Positions 1-10,967 of a DNA stretch of 64,000 nucleotides are shown piece after piece. The notes under the pieces were generated by a model that worked only from the letters and a program-made list of their open reading frames with translations, made no database searches and was not told the DNA's origin. Source of the stretch: Takakia lepidozioides (lineage: Eukaryota; Streptophyta; Takakiopsida; Takakiales; Takakiaceae). A program made the translations under genes and the position numbers. The DNA is taken from assembly GCA_030704615.1 (NCBI GenBank), contig CM060731.1:91986756-92050755 (forward strand). Direction: 5' to 3'. How positions within the stretch are numbered: position 1 is the first letter of the stretch; every line of letters starts with the position of its first letter.

Positions 1-337
1 ATCTAGAAGCTCTCACATGGAGAAGTCCAGCCGTGCATTATATCACGGGTCAAAGAACAGTGATCCGCAAATTTATTGTTGTTACTGATAGTAATATTTA
101 TGGCTCTTCATCATATGTCGTCCCTGACACCCCCCTTCATCCTACGCAACACATGTGGCAAATGATCTCTAGGACACAATAGAATTAGGACAAATTTAAA
201 GAATAGCAGTAAAGACCATTCCTGAAACAAGCTTGGTGTACATAGCACTACTGTCGTGTGAGCAACTTCATGTCCACAAGTGCAGCCACATGGGTGTCAA
301 ACAGAAAGCATGTTGACAGTCTTGCCTATCGCATCCA

Positions 338-1039
338 TTGATGTGTACCCTGCTACACCTAATAAGTCTGCCAGCGAAGCTAAGATTGGAAAAAGATAAG
401 GCCACTACCACTATTGCCAACTGCAAAAAGCAGCACATCTATGCCCTGCAGCCTCTGCAGGAAGGATTAGAACAAATCACAAACACAACAGTAATGACCA
501 AAACAACGTCGCTGGTGAATTCTCAGCCGAGGTCCACATCAACATTGGAGTCAAACAGGGCTGCCCCTTTCACCTACCCTGTCATCTTGTCTAAAGATGG
601 TCTTGGCACCCTAGCCGACATTGTCATTGCCGACCCTACCCTATCCAACCTACTTTCACGTTCAACATCCTCCCAGGGCTCCGCGGCTTTGGTTGTTGCT
701 CAAGTCAAGGAATGCGACTATCGAGACAGACATCCTACTGACACTTTCATCCCCTTAGTTGCGGAGGTATTCGGCTGTCTCCATCGCCAATTTGACGACC
801 TACTCCGTTCATGTGCCCATCAAGCGGCTCAAAACAAGACCACGAGCATTCCATATGCATTTATTCTTGTGACCTTTCATAGACACAAAAATGCCGTTGC
901 GTTACAGAGAGCTCAGACATTGGCCATATTACATTGGGTCGACGTAGCTGGACCAGCTTCATCCCACGGCCCAACTCTCCCGGACGTTATGCCCATGTTG
1001 CCCTCCGACCTACTTCAGGCAGTAGGTTGGGATGACTGA
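338..1039 (+). pseudogene. Transposon (LINE-like) ORF, C-terminal fragment
   Basis: A 233-codon open frame. Its second half, from about residue 85, has the pattern of a conserved plant mobile-element ORF: a stretch reading ADIVIADPT, then a VAQVKECDYRDRHP block, then FIPLVAEVFGCLHRQFDD. I associate this pattern with C-terminal parts of non-LTR-like retroelement proteins, but that is from memory. No reverse transcriptase lies beside it, so it is at most a 3' fragment. An AATAAA-type signal lies about 100 bases downstream, near 1138. It could instead be a free-standing hypothetical gene. Confidence 0.35.
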
Positions 1040-1369
1040 ACAGTTTGAATAGTTTAGTTTAGCTTGCTTCCATTTCCTCCCTTCTTTCCCAAGTTTGGGG
1101 TTTTTCTATCATATGTTCAAATACCTCATGTTTCCTATAAATAAAGCTGTACATGATAAATGACCACGTTCCCATAGAATTCACATTCCGATTAAAACAT
1201 TCGAACGTTACAAATCCGAGGCAACTAAATTTCTCGCTGACCTAAACGGGGAGTGAAGACCACTCAAGATTACATACTGACGATCAAAACATGTTGAAGA
1301 GGTCAAGAAACATACCCGGAGGGCAGCGACAGGGCACGAGAATTAAGATCAAAATAACGACAGGAGGAG

Positions 1370-1951
1370 ATGATGGAAATAGACGCTTCCGCGGGATCGC
1401 CCCCAGCTGAAAGTATAGTGTGGCCGTTTGAGAAGCACGTGCTAGTGCTAAAGGGATATCAGACTCAGTTAGAGCAGTTGGAGTTGGCAAAAAGGAACTG
1501 GGAAGTACTATACAAGGATTACAAAAAAATGGGGAAGGAGAATAAAGAGCTGGATCAAAGCAAACAAATGTACAAAAAAAAAAACGGGCGCTAAGGAGAA
1601 GATTGCCTATAGCGGGTGGAACGAATACAGGAGACACTGGCCGAAATGAGTAAGCAGGCCAAGGAAACCTCGGTCAGGTACGAAGAAAGGATAGAGAAGT
1701 ACAAAGTCACGCTTGAGGGCACGGGGGAAGGCATGGGTGAGGCGAGTCAGCTACACAAGAAGGAGGAGGAAACTAAGAAGCCCCCGAGAACAGATGTACA
1801 GAATGCAAGAGAATTTGCAAGAAGTAAGGAGTCAGTTGCGAACAAAGGGCGCACTGTCGTTGGCCCGCAACACTCGTCATCTTACGAGCAGAAGTACTCA
1901 GCGGGGAAAGCCAACGAGCCAGTACGGAGCTCAAAGTGGAACAGTTCTTGA
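1370..1951 (+). pseudogene. Coiled-coil transposon ORF relic
   Basis: Two open frames on the same strand (1370-1594 and 1616-1951) read as one charged, Lys/Glu-rich coiled coil. They are separated by a frame slip next to a run of about ten A at 1574-1583. The first part contains heptad-like LEQLELAKRNWE and the second contains EERIEKYKV. No enzymatic motif is visible. The character is that of a transposon structural (gag-like) protein. A similar coiled-coil ORF lies on the same strand directly beyond the right end of PPR element A (19.67 kb), so the two may be halves of one interrupted gene. Function is not recognised. Confidence 0.3.
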
Positions 1952-2440
1952 GCCCTCGGCCCTCCCCGCACGTGGCCATCCGAAGAGACGACTACACCCA
2001 AAAACCCGAGGGCTGAAGGGCCACATAACTTTAGTCACTAATAAGTCACCAAAACCCCCTTTGCCATTGGCCTTAAATTTAACCACTAAGTTCAAAGTAC
2101 TCTTTTTCAATATTCCCCTTCTTTTATATACCCATACCCCCAATTCTCTTTTTTCGTTCCCCGCCTGTAACTTACCTTCCTTTTGGGTCTTTTTTTTCAT
2201 TTACTCCCCCGACCTTTGTACCTTTTCTTATAAATACAGCTAACAAAACTTGCTCCTATATTAAATTTAACATATTTGTAACCCCTAACCCCCTCTTTTA
2301 CTGTTTGTAATTTTACTTTTCGAGTGAATCATTTAAAACATTGTCCTAGTATGTATTCCAGTAGTTTTTTGTATTATATCCCTTTTCATTTAAAAATGCG
2401 AGAATGCAATGTCGTGCAAATTAATTGAGCTATCTATTTT
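1952..2440. other. AT-rich stretch without a gene
   Basis: AT-rich, pyrimidine-run sequence between the coiled-coil relic and the first stretch shared with PPR element B. Runs such as ACCCCCTCTTTTACTG resemble the subterminal motifs of element B, so this is probably the decayed left end of element A. I found no 16-bp terminal inverted repeat here. Confidence 0.3.
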
Positions 2441-2651
2441 GCCCTCGATAAAACTTGCTGTGGATTCTCCCTTTGAACATAATCAGTCATCCAAGAAGGA
2501 AAGTACTGCCTTGTCAGCCCTGTTTTGCCTTTTTCACCCCTGAAGTCACAGGTTTCCACTCTATGCATGTAGTTACGAGGTATAGTTTCTGGTGGAACCA
2601 GAACTTCCACCCTCTGGAAAAAATGAGTTTCTGGTTTGCTGGCACTATTTT

Positions 2652-3137
2652 TCATCCACCGACAACTGAAGAATTGCCCACAATGAAAGGAGAACAGCTT
2701 CTCCGTCCAATTAAAAACAAAGATTTCGTTGAGAAACCCCCTCCCAAAAAGGGCTCCGACACTGCAGCCTTTGCGGGCGCCTGTTGGAGCACAAAACAGA
2801 CTCCACAAATACAACCAGAGTGCCATAAATTCTTTGAGAAATGAAATCTTAGAAGCATTGCACCAACCACCCACAAGAAACCCTGGAATGGTTGATAGCC
2901 ACCGTGTACAAAAATATCCGGGCGCAGTACCTTAGCACATATCTTTTGGATGATTTGGTTATGTTTGCAGCACCCCCACCAACTGGAGAGATTCCCATGA
3001 TGATCCCGCAAAGACCTCAGAGAGGTTGTGTTGGAGCCCAAAAACATGGCCAGCTTCTCATTTGTGGTGAGCAAAGAGATTTCTTTAAGCTCTTCCTCAA
3101 CATCATGCAATGCAAAGCGGGCTTCACCCCTTCGCAC
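2652..3137 (-). pseudogene. Degenerate DYW domain of a PPR protein
   Basis: Minus-strand frame beginning FALHDVEEELKE, followed by NEKLAMFLG. This matches the DYW-domain core LHDVEEEQKE...HSEKLAIAFG. The downstream part keeps only traces of the CGDCH zinc-binding region, reading as GDHHGN then CCKHNQIIQKI. The His and Cys ligands needed for the cytidine deaminase fold are not intact and there is no terminal DYW tripeptide. The DYW block joins straight onto a PPR repeat ending EGVKP with no E domain between, so it is rearranged. It is a fragment carried by element A. Confidence 0.6.
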
Positions 3138-3138
3138 A

Positions 3139-3933
3139 TCATTTGCTCATAGGTCTCCAAGCCTCCATCCCGCGCCCTTGCTGTGCATATCCTGCAATCA
3201 TCGCACTCCACGATAGCGCATCTTGTTCAGCCATACCGTTGAACACTCCCTTCCATACATGTCCACGAGGGTATTGTGTCAGAGTGACATTTGATACAAT
3301 TGCAAATCTGACAATGTCGCCATGGTCCTCTTTGCCCTTTTCCAGAGCTGACAGGCTTGCACACACATGCAAATGTACACAAACGTGATGTGGTCGGGCT
3401 TCACCCCTTCCCCCATCATTTGATCATAGGTCTCCAAAGCCTCCATACCACGTCCCTGCTGTGCATACCCTGCAAGCACCGGCACTCCACGACACCACAC
3501 CTCGTTCAGCCATGGAAACTCCCTTCGCATCCTTAATGCACCCACATTTGGCATACATGTCCACCAGGGGAGTGTTCAGAATGACATCTGGTACAATTCC
3601 AGCTTTGACAATGTCACCATGGACCTCTTTCCCCTTTTCCAGATCTCGCAGGCTTGGACACGCATTGCATCCTGCCAACATTATATTCCACGTGATCAAA
3701 GATCGTTGAGGCATTCTGTTGAACACTTGGTGAGCATCAATGATGCTCCCGCACATAACATACATGTTGACAAGGGTGTTGAGTAGAAAAACATTGTGGA
3801 CTCCCTCTCTTGATCCTCTTTCAGAAGCTGTGGGCATGGTTGAGGTGCCTGATTTTATCAACTGTGCGCCTGCAGTTGCTGCCTTTAGTTGACCATCTAC
3901 CCATGCAGGTTTCTTGTAGCTACTGACCCCCAC
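3139..3933 (-). pseudogene. PPR repeat block of element A (PLS class)
   Basis: Overlapping minus frames give clear PLS-class PPR repeats: LVNMYVMCGSIIDAHQVFNRM, then LVDMYAKCGCIKDAKGV, then AGYAQQGRGMEALETYDQMM and GEGVKPDHITFV. Such proteins bind organellar RNA and guide C-to-U editing or processing. Here the frame breaks several times, for example at 3480 and 3290, so no intact protein can be made. The same block in copy B (42249-42953) is a single 234-codon frame, so several breaks in A are private to it. Confidence 0.7.
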
Positions 3934-4522
3934 ATGGAATCAAGGTAATCTGGAGCTTGAAGTCCAGCCCTCTTGGATGAATCTGGACCCACACTCTATC
4001 CATGCTCATTCAGGAAAAAACAGGGAAAAACTTTGATAACAGGGAAAAACAGGCTGAAATGTGTTGAAGAAGGTTGTCGTGCGCATACTTGGATACGCAT
4101 TGCATCCTGCCAACATTATATTCCACGTGATCAAAGATCGTTGAGGCATTATGTTGAGCACTTGGTGAGCATCAATGATGCTCCCGCACATAACATACAT
4201 GTTGACAAAGGTGTTGAGTAGAAAAACATTGTGGACTCCCTCTCTTGATCCTCTTTCAGAAGCTGTGGTCATGGTTGAGGTGCCTGATTTTATCAACTGT
4301 GCCGCTGCAGTTGCTGCCTTTAGTTGACCATCTACCCATGCAGGTTTCTTGTAGCTACTGACCCCCACATGGAATCAAGGTAATCTGGAGCTTGAAGTCC
4401 AGCCCTCTTGGATGAATCTGGACCCACACTCTATCCATGCTCATTCAGGAAAAAACAGGGAAAAACTTTGATAACAGGGAAAAACAGGCTGAAATGTGTT
4501 GAAGAAGGTTGTCGTGCGCATA
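3653..4522. repeat. 435-bp direct tandem duplication
   Basis: 3653-4087 and 4088-4522 are near-identical with a period of exactly 435 bases at both ends checked. The unit contains the end of a PPR block and the first 13 bases or so of the gypsy terminal repeat (TGTCGTGCGCATAC), so the duplication happened after the retroelement inserted. Confidence 0.85.
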
Positions 4523-4942
4523 CATATCGCTACACAACTATATCGCTGTCCAAACCACACCACACATATATGCACAATAAAGTAGTCTGCCACAATGATA
4601 GAAAACCAACGAACACACTGTTTACACAAAACATGAAAACCAAACCATCACTCTTAGAAATAGTAGTCGAACCAGGGGCACCCCAAGCTATGGGGACTCC
4701 ACCCCACAACAACCTGTACCCCTACATAAGCACACTCAAATCTAACCGCATGTAGGAGCTTGGTCGCGCAGGCTCAACTCGAGAAAGATGAGCCGCGCGA
4801 CTGCCGCTCTCGTGAGATAAGACGGACCAGGTGTCAAACTAAACTTGACATCTGATTTAACACTTGACCTAAATCCAAGTGTTAAATACAAATAACTAGT
4901 TTTATTCTAGCTGTTTTCACACTGTGCTTATTTAACTTGACA
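4510..4942 (-). repeat. Downstream (3') terminal repeat of the gypsy element, with an extra 86-bp end
   Basis: 4596-4942 (347 bp) matches 15913-16260. On the minus strand it starts TGTCAAG and ends TATCA. It is followed by an 86-bp block at 4510-4595 that reaches the target junction. That block occurs again at 4945-5030 on the internal side. The right-hand repeat lacks this block, so the ends are asymmetric. Confidence 0.75.
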
Positions 4943-4944
4943 GC

Positions 4945-5045
4945 TGTCGTGCGCATACATATCGCTACACAACTACATCGCTGTCCAAACCACACCACAC
5001 ATATATGCACAATAAAGTAGTCTGCCACAATCGCCCCCCTAGCTG
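4945..5045 (-). repeat. Internal copy of the 86-bp terminal block, next to a polypurine tract
   Basis: 4945-5030 repeats 4510-4595. On the minus strand it is directly preceded by CTAGGGGGGCGAT, a polypurine-tract-like sequence of the kind that primes plus-strand DNA just upstream of a 3' LTR. The block itself begins TGTGGCAG and ends ACGACA, so it has LTR-type TG...CA ends of its own. Confidence 0.55.
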
Positions 5046-5319
5046 GTGGATAGGTCCCTCTACCTCCAGAAGAGATGTGATATAGCTGACACAAAAAACA
5101 GAAAGCCGTACTAACTAGCTGGTTTCCTCTATCACTGGCTCCCTATTGTACTCAACTCTATAGACCAAGGGGCCGGGTACAAGAGTAGCCCCATCGCTTA
5201 GTCGCCGTCTTGCAATATTTGCACTTAGCTTGATCCAGGAGCTCAGGGGGTTGTTCAAGGTCGGGTCCTATGTAGCTGGGCCTTACGTTGCTTTGTTAGC
5301 TTCCATGGTTGGATCCACT

Positions 5320-5565
5320 CCACATCCAATTCAATGTGGACATAAACCAATCCCCATCTGGAACCATCTCAAGAGGTGGAGTCAAGCATCCCATATGCCA
5401 ACCTCAGACATCGTCGCGACACCACATGGTGGCTGCCCCTTGAGCAGACCCGCCACACATGCACCTCAAACCTACGGATATACCACTTCCTGTTTGGGTC
5501 AATCCTTGCCATCGACATTCGGAAATTTGAACATGGTGCACAATTACTCACATTGTCCTTCCAAT
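5320..5565 (-). pseudogene. PHD-like finger at the C-terminus of the gypsy polyprotein
   Basis: After the integrase end, a minus-strand frame gives NCAPC followed about 30 residues later by HMGCLTPPLEMVPDGDWF. This is the hallmark end of a PHD finger, where GWHxxCLxPPL and DWxCPxC are usual. The final CPHC appears only after a one-base frame slip near 5335. PHD fingers read histone H3 tails, and in a retroelement one could tether the integration complex to chromatin. The domain is broken here, and the first zinc pair is only partly visible. Confidence 0.5.
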
Positions 5566-6519
5566 TTATGCCATCCACGACCCTCCAAGACCAAGACGCC
5601 TGAGGGCAATACCTCTCGAACCCTCAAAATAACACGTCCTTCTTCAGTCACAGTCCAGGGTCGTAGGAGCAGTCTGCTGCAGATAGACATAGTCACCAGG
5701 GTTGAATCTCCGAACCCCAGGACGATACCCCCACCACCACTTATGTAGGAATACCTCAACGTATCACGGTGTTGTGCAATGGCAAGGTTTCTCGAAAAGC
5801 CATGGGCATGACTTCTCTGAACAACTCTCAACGCTGCTCACATGCACGTGCCCACCACACGTCCGGATCGTCAAGGTTAAGAACTGTAGCAGCTTCTCTG
5901 CAAATGGATGTAGGCAAATCCGGCTCTCGGCCAAAGAGAAAAAGTATGGTGAGAAGGAGGCAAGTGATGCTTGCTTGCTGAACCTGTAGCCCATGGCTAA
6001 CCAGGGTAACTGAAGGTCCCAATCTCCTAGGTGTCCCGTCTGCAAGCCATAACTTGCGCAAACCCCTCTTTACTGTCTGAACAACTCTCTCTGCCAGCCA
6101 TCGCCTCAGGATGATCCCGAGAAGTGGTGCGGTGGTCTATCAAGGCCTTGTCACACAAAGCCTGAAACTCCCCCAAGAACTCTCTCCCTGGTCCGTGAGT
6201 ACCCCCGTCAGTTGGAGCCCGAATCGGCTAAGCACACAATCGGGAATGCATACGCAGAAGTGCTCCACCATCACCAACACGTACTTGTTGTGGCGCATGG
6301 TCATGTGGCAAACGGCCCGCGAGTCAAGACTCCACCTGTAGCCCAATCCCATGATCGGAAGAGGGGCAATTGTGGAGTAGGGGCGTTGAATGAAGCACAC
6401 CACCCTGTCACCACCAGGCACCTAGCCACAAATTGTTGCAACCCTCTTGTGCATACCACGCCACCAATACTACGCCCCTGCAGTAGACTATGAGTGCTTC
6501 GCACCCCAAAATGCCCCAC
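5544..6519 (-). pseudogene. Gypsy integrase (zinc region, rve core, C-terminal part)
   Basis: Several minus frames together give an integrase. A degenerate HHCC region (GHFGVRSTHSLLQ, then QQFVARC) lies near 6.5-6.4 kb. The core follows with NKYVLVMVEHF and GVLTDQG, the VLTDxG stretch holding the second catalytic Asp. Near 6.0 kb a LPWLAMGYRFSKQAS stretch marks the end of the core, followed by a GREPDLP stretch, and near 5.65 kb an ILRVREVLPSGVLVLEG block looks like the small C-terminal barrel. The frame changes at least four times, so this copy is not functional as written. Confidence 0.75.
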
Positions 6520-6882
6520 TCCTCATGGGCATGCCGCACTAACCGTGGCCCGCTGTTTTGGGTGAGGCACAATCCTCACTCGACCATCCTCCCACACTCG
6601 GAGCAGGTGTGTCCCCTCCCACCTGAACCTCTTGGCTCGTTGTAGGAATCCGATCCCTCTCCTTGGCAGTCACAGTGGCTGCCGTGTCTCCAGTGCGGAG
6701 GTAGTCCACACACACAACTGAATCCTCATGTATATCTTTGGCGCTACTTGCTCATTGCTGGCCTCAGGGTCCTCACACTTGATCTACAGTCATCTCCCTG
6801 TTGCAGGTCCAACCTGGCCTTCCGCTGCCAAGATACACAGAAATGCAGATGCATGCCATCCGGCACCATCTCCTCGTCCGTC

Positions 6883-7275
6883 TCACCACCCATGCCACCG
6901 AGCTCCAGTGTCATCCTGTTGGCTCGTGCATGGATTGCGACTCAACCCATCTGCATTGCGATTGACCAAACCCGGTCGATGCACCACCTGAAAGTCATAC
7001 TCTTGAAGGATGAGGTGCCCACCGTGCAAGCTTCCCGTAAGCTTGTCTGACTCCATCACAACCCTTTGAGTGGTTTGGTGATCCGTGACAAGGGTGAAGA
7101 GATTGCCGTATAGATAGCACCTGAAGTGTGCCACGGCCCACACTGCAGCTAAGCATTCTCCCTCATATGAGCTATACTTAGACTCTGCAGCATTGTTCGA
7201 GCGGCTAGCATAAGCCACTACGAACTCTCTTCCCTCATCATCCACCTGTGTGAGCACTGCTCCAAGCCCCAACAT
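6883..7275 (-). pseudogene. Gypsy RNase H domain
   Basis: A 130-codon minus frame with the Ty3/gypsy RNase H pattern: LGAVLTQVDDEGREFVVAYA, then ESKYSSYEGECLAAVWA with the catalytic Glu, then TLVTDHQ with a catalytic Asp, and HRPGLVNRNADGLSR at the end. This domain degrades the RNA strand during reverse transcription. It continues from the reverse transcriptase upstream (higher coordinates) through shifted frames. The domain itself reads without a stop. Confidence 0.85.
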
Positions 7276-8430
7276 GCTCCAATATGTATGGAGCTGAAAG
7301 GACGCCCCCTGATAGGTGTCGTCTCAAGATGGGCGCCGAGGTCAACCTCGCCTTGAACTCTTAAAAAGCTTGTTCTTTCTTGCTCATTCCCACGCCACTC
7401 CTGGTCCACCTTGGTCAGCTTGGTTAGAGCCTTTGCAATGGCACTGAATCCCTTAACAAACCGTCTGTAATAGTTTGCTAAACCCCATGAAAGCTCGACC
7501 ACTCGGCTCACATCCGTGGGGCCGTGGAACCTGTGCATGGCCTCTACCTTTGTCTGCTGTACCCCCCATCCTCCAGTTATATCATGTGACCTAGATACTC
7601 AATCTGGTTGTGGAAAAACTTGCACTTGCCCGGATGTAACTTCAATCCGTGCGTCCTTAATCGCTCAAATACCCCCTGAAGGGTCTCTCATGCTCCTCCA
7701 GCCCCGTAGCACTAAAGATGATGATGTCATCTATGTAGCACCGAGCAAACTCCACCCCTCTAGAATCCTGTCCATGACTCTTTGAAACTCAGCGGGAGCG
7801 TTTTTAAGCCCAAATGGTAAGAACCCCCACTGGTATAGCAATCCTTCTCGTGCTCATTGATCCCCCAGAATGCCGTCTTTTGCTTATCCGCCTCCTTGAT
7901 CGGCAACTGGTGATATCCGGATCGTAAATCCAACGTGCTAAAGACCTTGGAATGCCCAATGGCATCAAAGATCTCCTCTGGTGTTGGCATGGCATACCTA
8001 TCGGACTTGGTCTGACGATTTATAGTCCGGTAATCACCGCACATACGTCTCTCCGTCCAATTGCCATAGACATCCTTCTTAGCTGGCATCACTGTGGCTG
8101 AAGCATACTCTCCACCAGAGAGCTCCACCAAACCTCCTCCCCCAGAGATCTTGAGTCCTCATCTGAATCAAAGACCTCTCCATGTCACTGTATCTATAGG
8201 GTCTCCGAAAGATTGGCGTGTCAGTGGCCAACTCAATACGGATCTCTTGACCCTTCAGTGCTCCCAAGTCCTTCAAACTGAAGGCAAAGCAATTCCTGTA
8301 AGCCCTCAGGAACTGCCAGATACGTCGTCTCTCTCCTCCGGTGATAATGGGTCCAATGTCAGGCTCCCAATTGTCCTCCGTAACTGCAACCTTAAGTCCA
8401 GTGGGCTTAGAGGTAGAGGACGCGTCCCGT
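7276..8430 (-). pseudogene. Gypsy reverse transcriptase
   Basis: The N-terminal lead-in LKDLGALKGQEIRIELATD and IFRRPYRYSD lies near 8.28-8.17 kb. The fingers/palm follow with MCGDYRTINRQT and VFSTLDLRSGYHQLP, and KTAFWG is near 7.87 kb. The catalytic YIDD box is encoded at 7726-7737 (CYIDDIII). Stops and frame changes occur near 8.14, 7.80 and 7.65 kb and through 7.5-7.3 kb. All key boxes of a Ty3/gypsy RT are present in the right order. It copies element RNA into DNA in virus-like particles. Confidence 0.85.
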
Positions 8431-8749
8431 GGTTGCTATGCTGCAACCTCTTGAGCAGTACCCCCCTTCCTGCTCAGTCAATGACAAGGCCTCATCCTGC
8501 CCCCATCATCTCATCATTGAGAACCTCCTCACCCGAGAAAAATCCCCAACCTCATCCATCACAGCTGCCTTGGCTGCCAACTCCCTTTGGACCTCGAGCA
8601 CCTCCCACTTGTGCCATGGATGTCTACACCCCGTGGTCCTCACCGGCTCGCCCCCACTTGCTGCCTGTACCATCTCTGTAGGCAGAGAGACCATGAAGGG
8701 GAGTGCACTCCGCACTCTACGTTGCTCAGCCATAGCCAAGCTGATAATC

Positions 8750-9695
8750 CAAGTCAAGCAATTGAGATCCATTGCTTGCCCCAACACCTGACGTCGTGAT
8801 GCCTCAGAAAGAGAAGGCACCGCCGTGGTCCCAGTGGAAAACCCCATAGCCCGCTCCTCGCTCGTCGGCATTAGGCTCCACTAACTGCTGCAACTGAGCA
8901 TCCCACAGGAGGCCAGGTCCACCATCCCGAAAAGCATGGGATCCTGGGAAGCTGAGCAGTGTAGGTAATGCTGCTCGTGGTTGACCCACCCTGTTGACCA
9001 CTGCCAAAGGCGAACGGTCATCGTGTCTCACACGTTGAGACTGCCTCCCTGTGTCCAAAATGCCATCCACGGTAAGGTGTGCTGGCCGCTGCACCCCATC
9101 AATGCACGCTTGAGTAGTGCGGGTGCATCAAGTTAGTCCACCAAAGCCGTGGACGATGAGCCCGTGACCCCACTGCAACTGCATCCAGCAACACTGCTGA
9201 CCCAAGCCACGACCGGACTTGATGCACACTGGCCATCACCCTGGCCCGAGAATCACCCATCAGTGGTACATTCTCCAAGATGTATGCTGGAGATACAGCT
9301 TGATGAAGCTGCAAGCAGCGCAAAAAATCCCACCATCTCCCAAAACAGACCCGTCCTCGAGTCTCGCAATCCATTGCCATGCCCGGCTGATGAATGCCCT
9401 TGGCAGGGCCAACCTGCCACTACCAGATCAATGGAGCCAACCTGCTCCAAATCCTGCGCCCCCAGCAAAGAAATGTTTGCTGGCAAGGCTTGTTGGTATC
9501 CACGAACTGCAGACACTGGCAACAAGTCAGGGTATTGCTGTACCAACTGAGCAACATGGCGCAGTGAGACGCGTCGTGCAGTCTCATCTCTCTCTCTCAT
9601 ACAGGTAACGTCGAACTCGTAACACCTGCCTGTAGCACAGCAGCCAATCCGGTGCTGATCACGCCAAACAAGTCCAGAAGGCAAATGCCTTCATC
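8750..9695 (-). pseudogene. C5 cytosine DNA methyltransferase domain inside the gypsy polyprotein
   Basis: Five C5-methyltransferase motifs occur in order on the minus strand between protease and RT. Motif I is CLLDLFGVISTGLAA near 9690-9642 (AdoMet binding). Motif IV is DLVVAGWPCQGHSSAG, with the catalytic Cys codon at 9403-9405. Motif VI is YILENVP near 9275. Motif VIII is VAVGSRAHRPRLWW near 9170-9140. Motif X is RRQVLGQAMD near 8796-8767. Between VIII and X, TLLSFPGSHAFR and ERAMGF stretches resemble the target-recognition end of DNMT3/DRM-like enzymes. At least three frame changes separate the motifs, so this copy is broken or mis-assembled. The enzyme class methylates cytosine in DNA. 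Confidence 0.8.
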
Positions 9696-10031
9696 CGGAT
9701 ACTGCCACCACAATAGGTGTGGTATCCAATGGTGACAACTGAGGTGGTCCTGGTGCAATACCCGCACTCTCCTCCTCTCCTGACGGAACAAAAGCCTCTA
9801 CCCAGGCTTGTTGCACCCGTCGATCAGCAACCTGCTGCAAATCCTTGCTCGTACCCCACAATGGAGTATGAGCAACCATGGCAGGCAACTCCGCCATACC
9901 ATGCATGTCATCCTGCTCTGCTGGAGGTGGCACATCCTCTGCATGGGCATTGCCTTCCAACAACTCTCCAGGCCAACTAACTGCAGCTGTAAAGGCGGCT
10001 AGTGTTGGAATCTTGCCCCGCTGGGCAGCCG

Positions 10032-10574
10032 CTATACCCCAATGAATGTCACAGGGAGCTGTGCACGGCGACCATCGCCTGACTGCCATCCAGGCATGTA
10101 GGATGCTGACTCCTCCCAAAAGTCTAGCGTGAAGCCCATGGGGTATAACACTGCCCCACCAACGAGGACATCGTAAGAGACTGCGTCTGTCACAATGGCC
10201 TTGGCTCGCATTACTGAGCCATCGATAGGATGATCCGGCTGCAGTCTAATGGCCAACTGATGCCGTGTCATGCCCCGAGCCTGCTCTGATCCTCCCAGAG
10301 ATGTCTGTATCTGGAAAGGACAAGGCTCCATATCCGCCTCCATGAGGCCCAAACCTGCAATAGCAGCTCTGCCCAACATCAGTGGCTGAGCTCCCGAGTC
10401 CAACAAGACCCGCAGTGGTCGGTACTTCTTGCCTGCCGGTCCACTCAAAGTGAAAATGCCTCCCTGGATGTCTAACAAGACAACTCCAGGTGTCGCCATG
10501 GCGCGCTCAAAGGCTGGCCTAGCTGGCAGCTCCGTCAACCTGACAGCTGCAGCTTGCCAGGGCGCAGTGCACAC
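10032..10574 (-). pseudogene. Gypsy aspartic protease
   Basis: A 180-codon minus frame. Residues 55-62 read RVLLDSGA, the DSGA variant of the retropepsin active site, with the Asp codon near 10400. It is followed by PLMLGRAAIAGLGL. About 50 residues later a DVLVGGAVL stretch replaces the usual ILG flap-side motif. The protease would cut the Gag-Pol polyprotein. It lies between the zinc-knuckle end of gag and the methyltransferase. The frame is open for the whole domain. Confidence 0.75.
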
Positions 10575-10967
10575 CTGTTGATGAAGCCTCTGAGTCTGTG
10601 TCTGACTCTACAGTAATTGAGGGTGGCGGTGAATGTGGTCTGAACCGAATACCTCGTCTTGTGAACCCACTCTCACTGTTACTGCCTGTAGCCGTACTCC
10701 CCTCAAAACCCTTGGGTAACTCCGTAATGACACTCACAATGTGCACCTCCTCCACGTGACACTATAAGGCTCTAGTACTAATCTAATAGTGACACGGATG
10801 GGCACCTGTTGCAGTCTAAGGGTCATATCCCAATGGCTCAGGGCACCTGCACCTGCATCCACCGCAAGAACTCCTATGGTTGGCTGGTCATCAACCCAGC
10901 CTCACCATAGAAGAAACACTGGTGGTCTTGCTGGTCATCACTCCAGCCTCACCACTGACAGCATACT

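Noticed and set aside
5230-9608. Plus-strand frames inside the gypsy element
   Set aside because: The minus strand carries the gag, protease, methyltransferase, RT, RNase H and integrase motifs; the plus frames are shadows.
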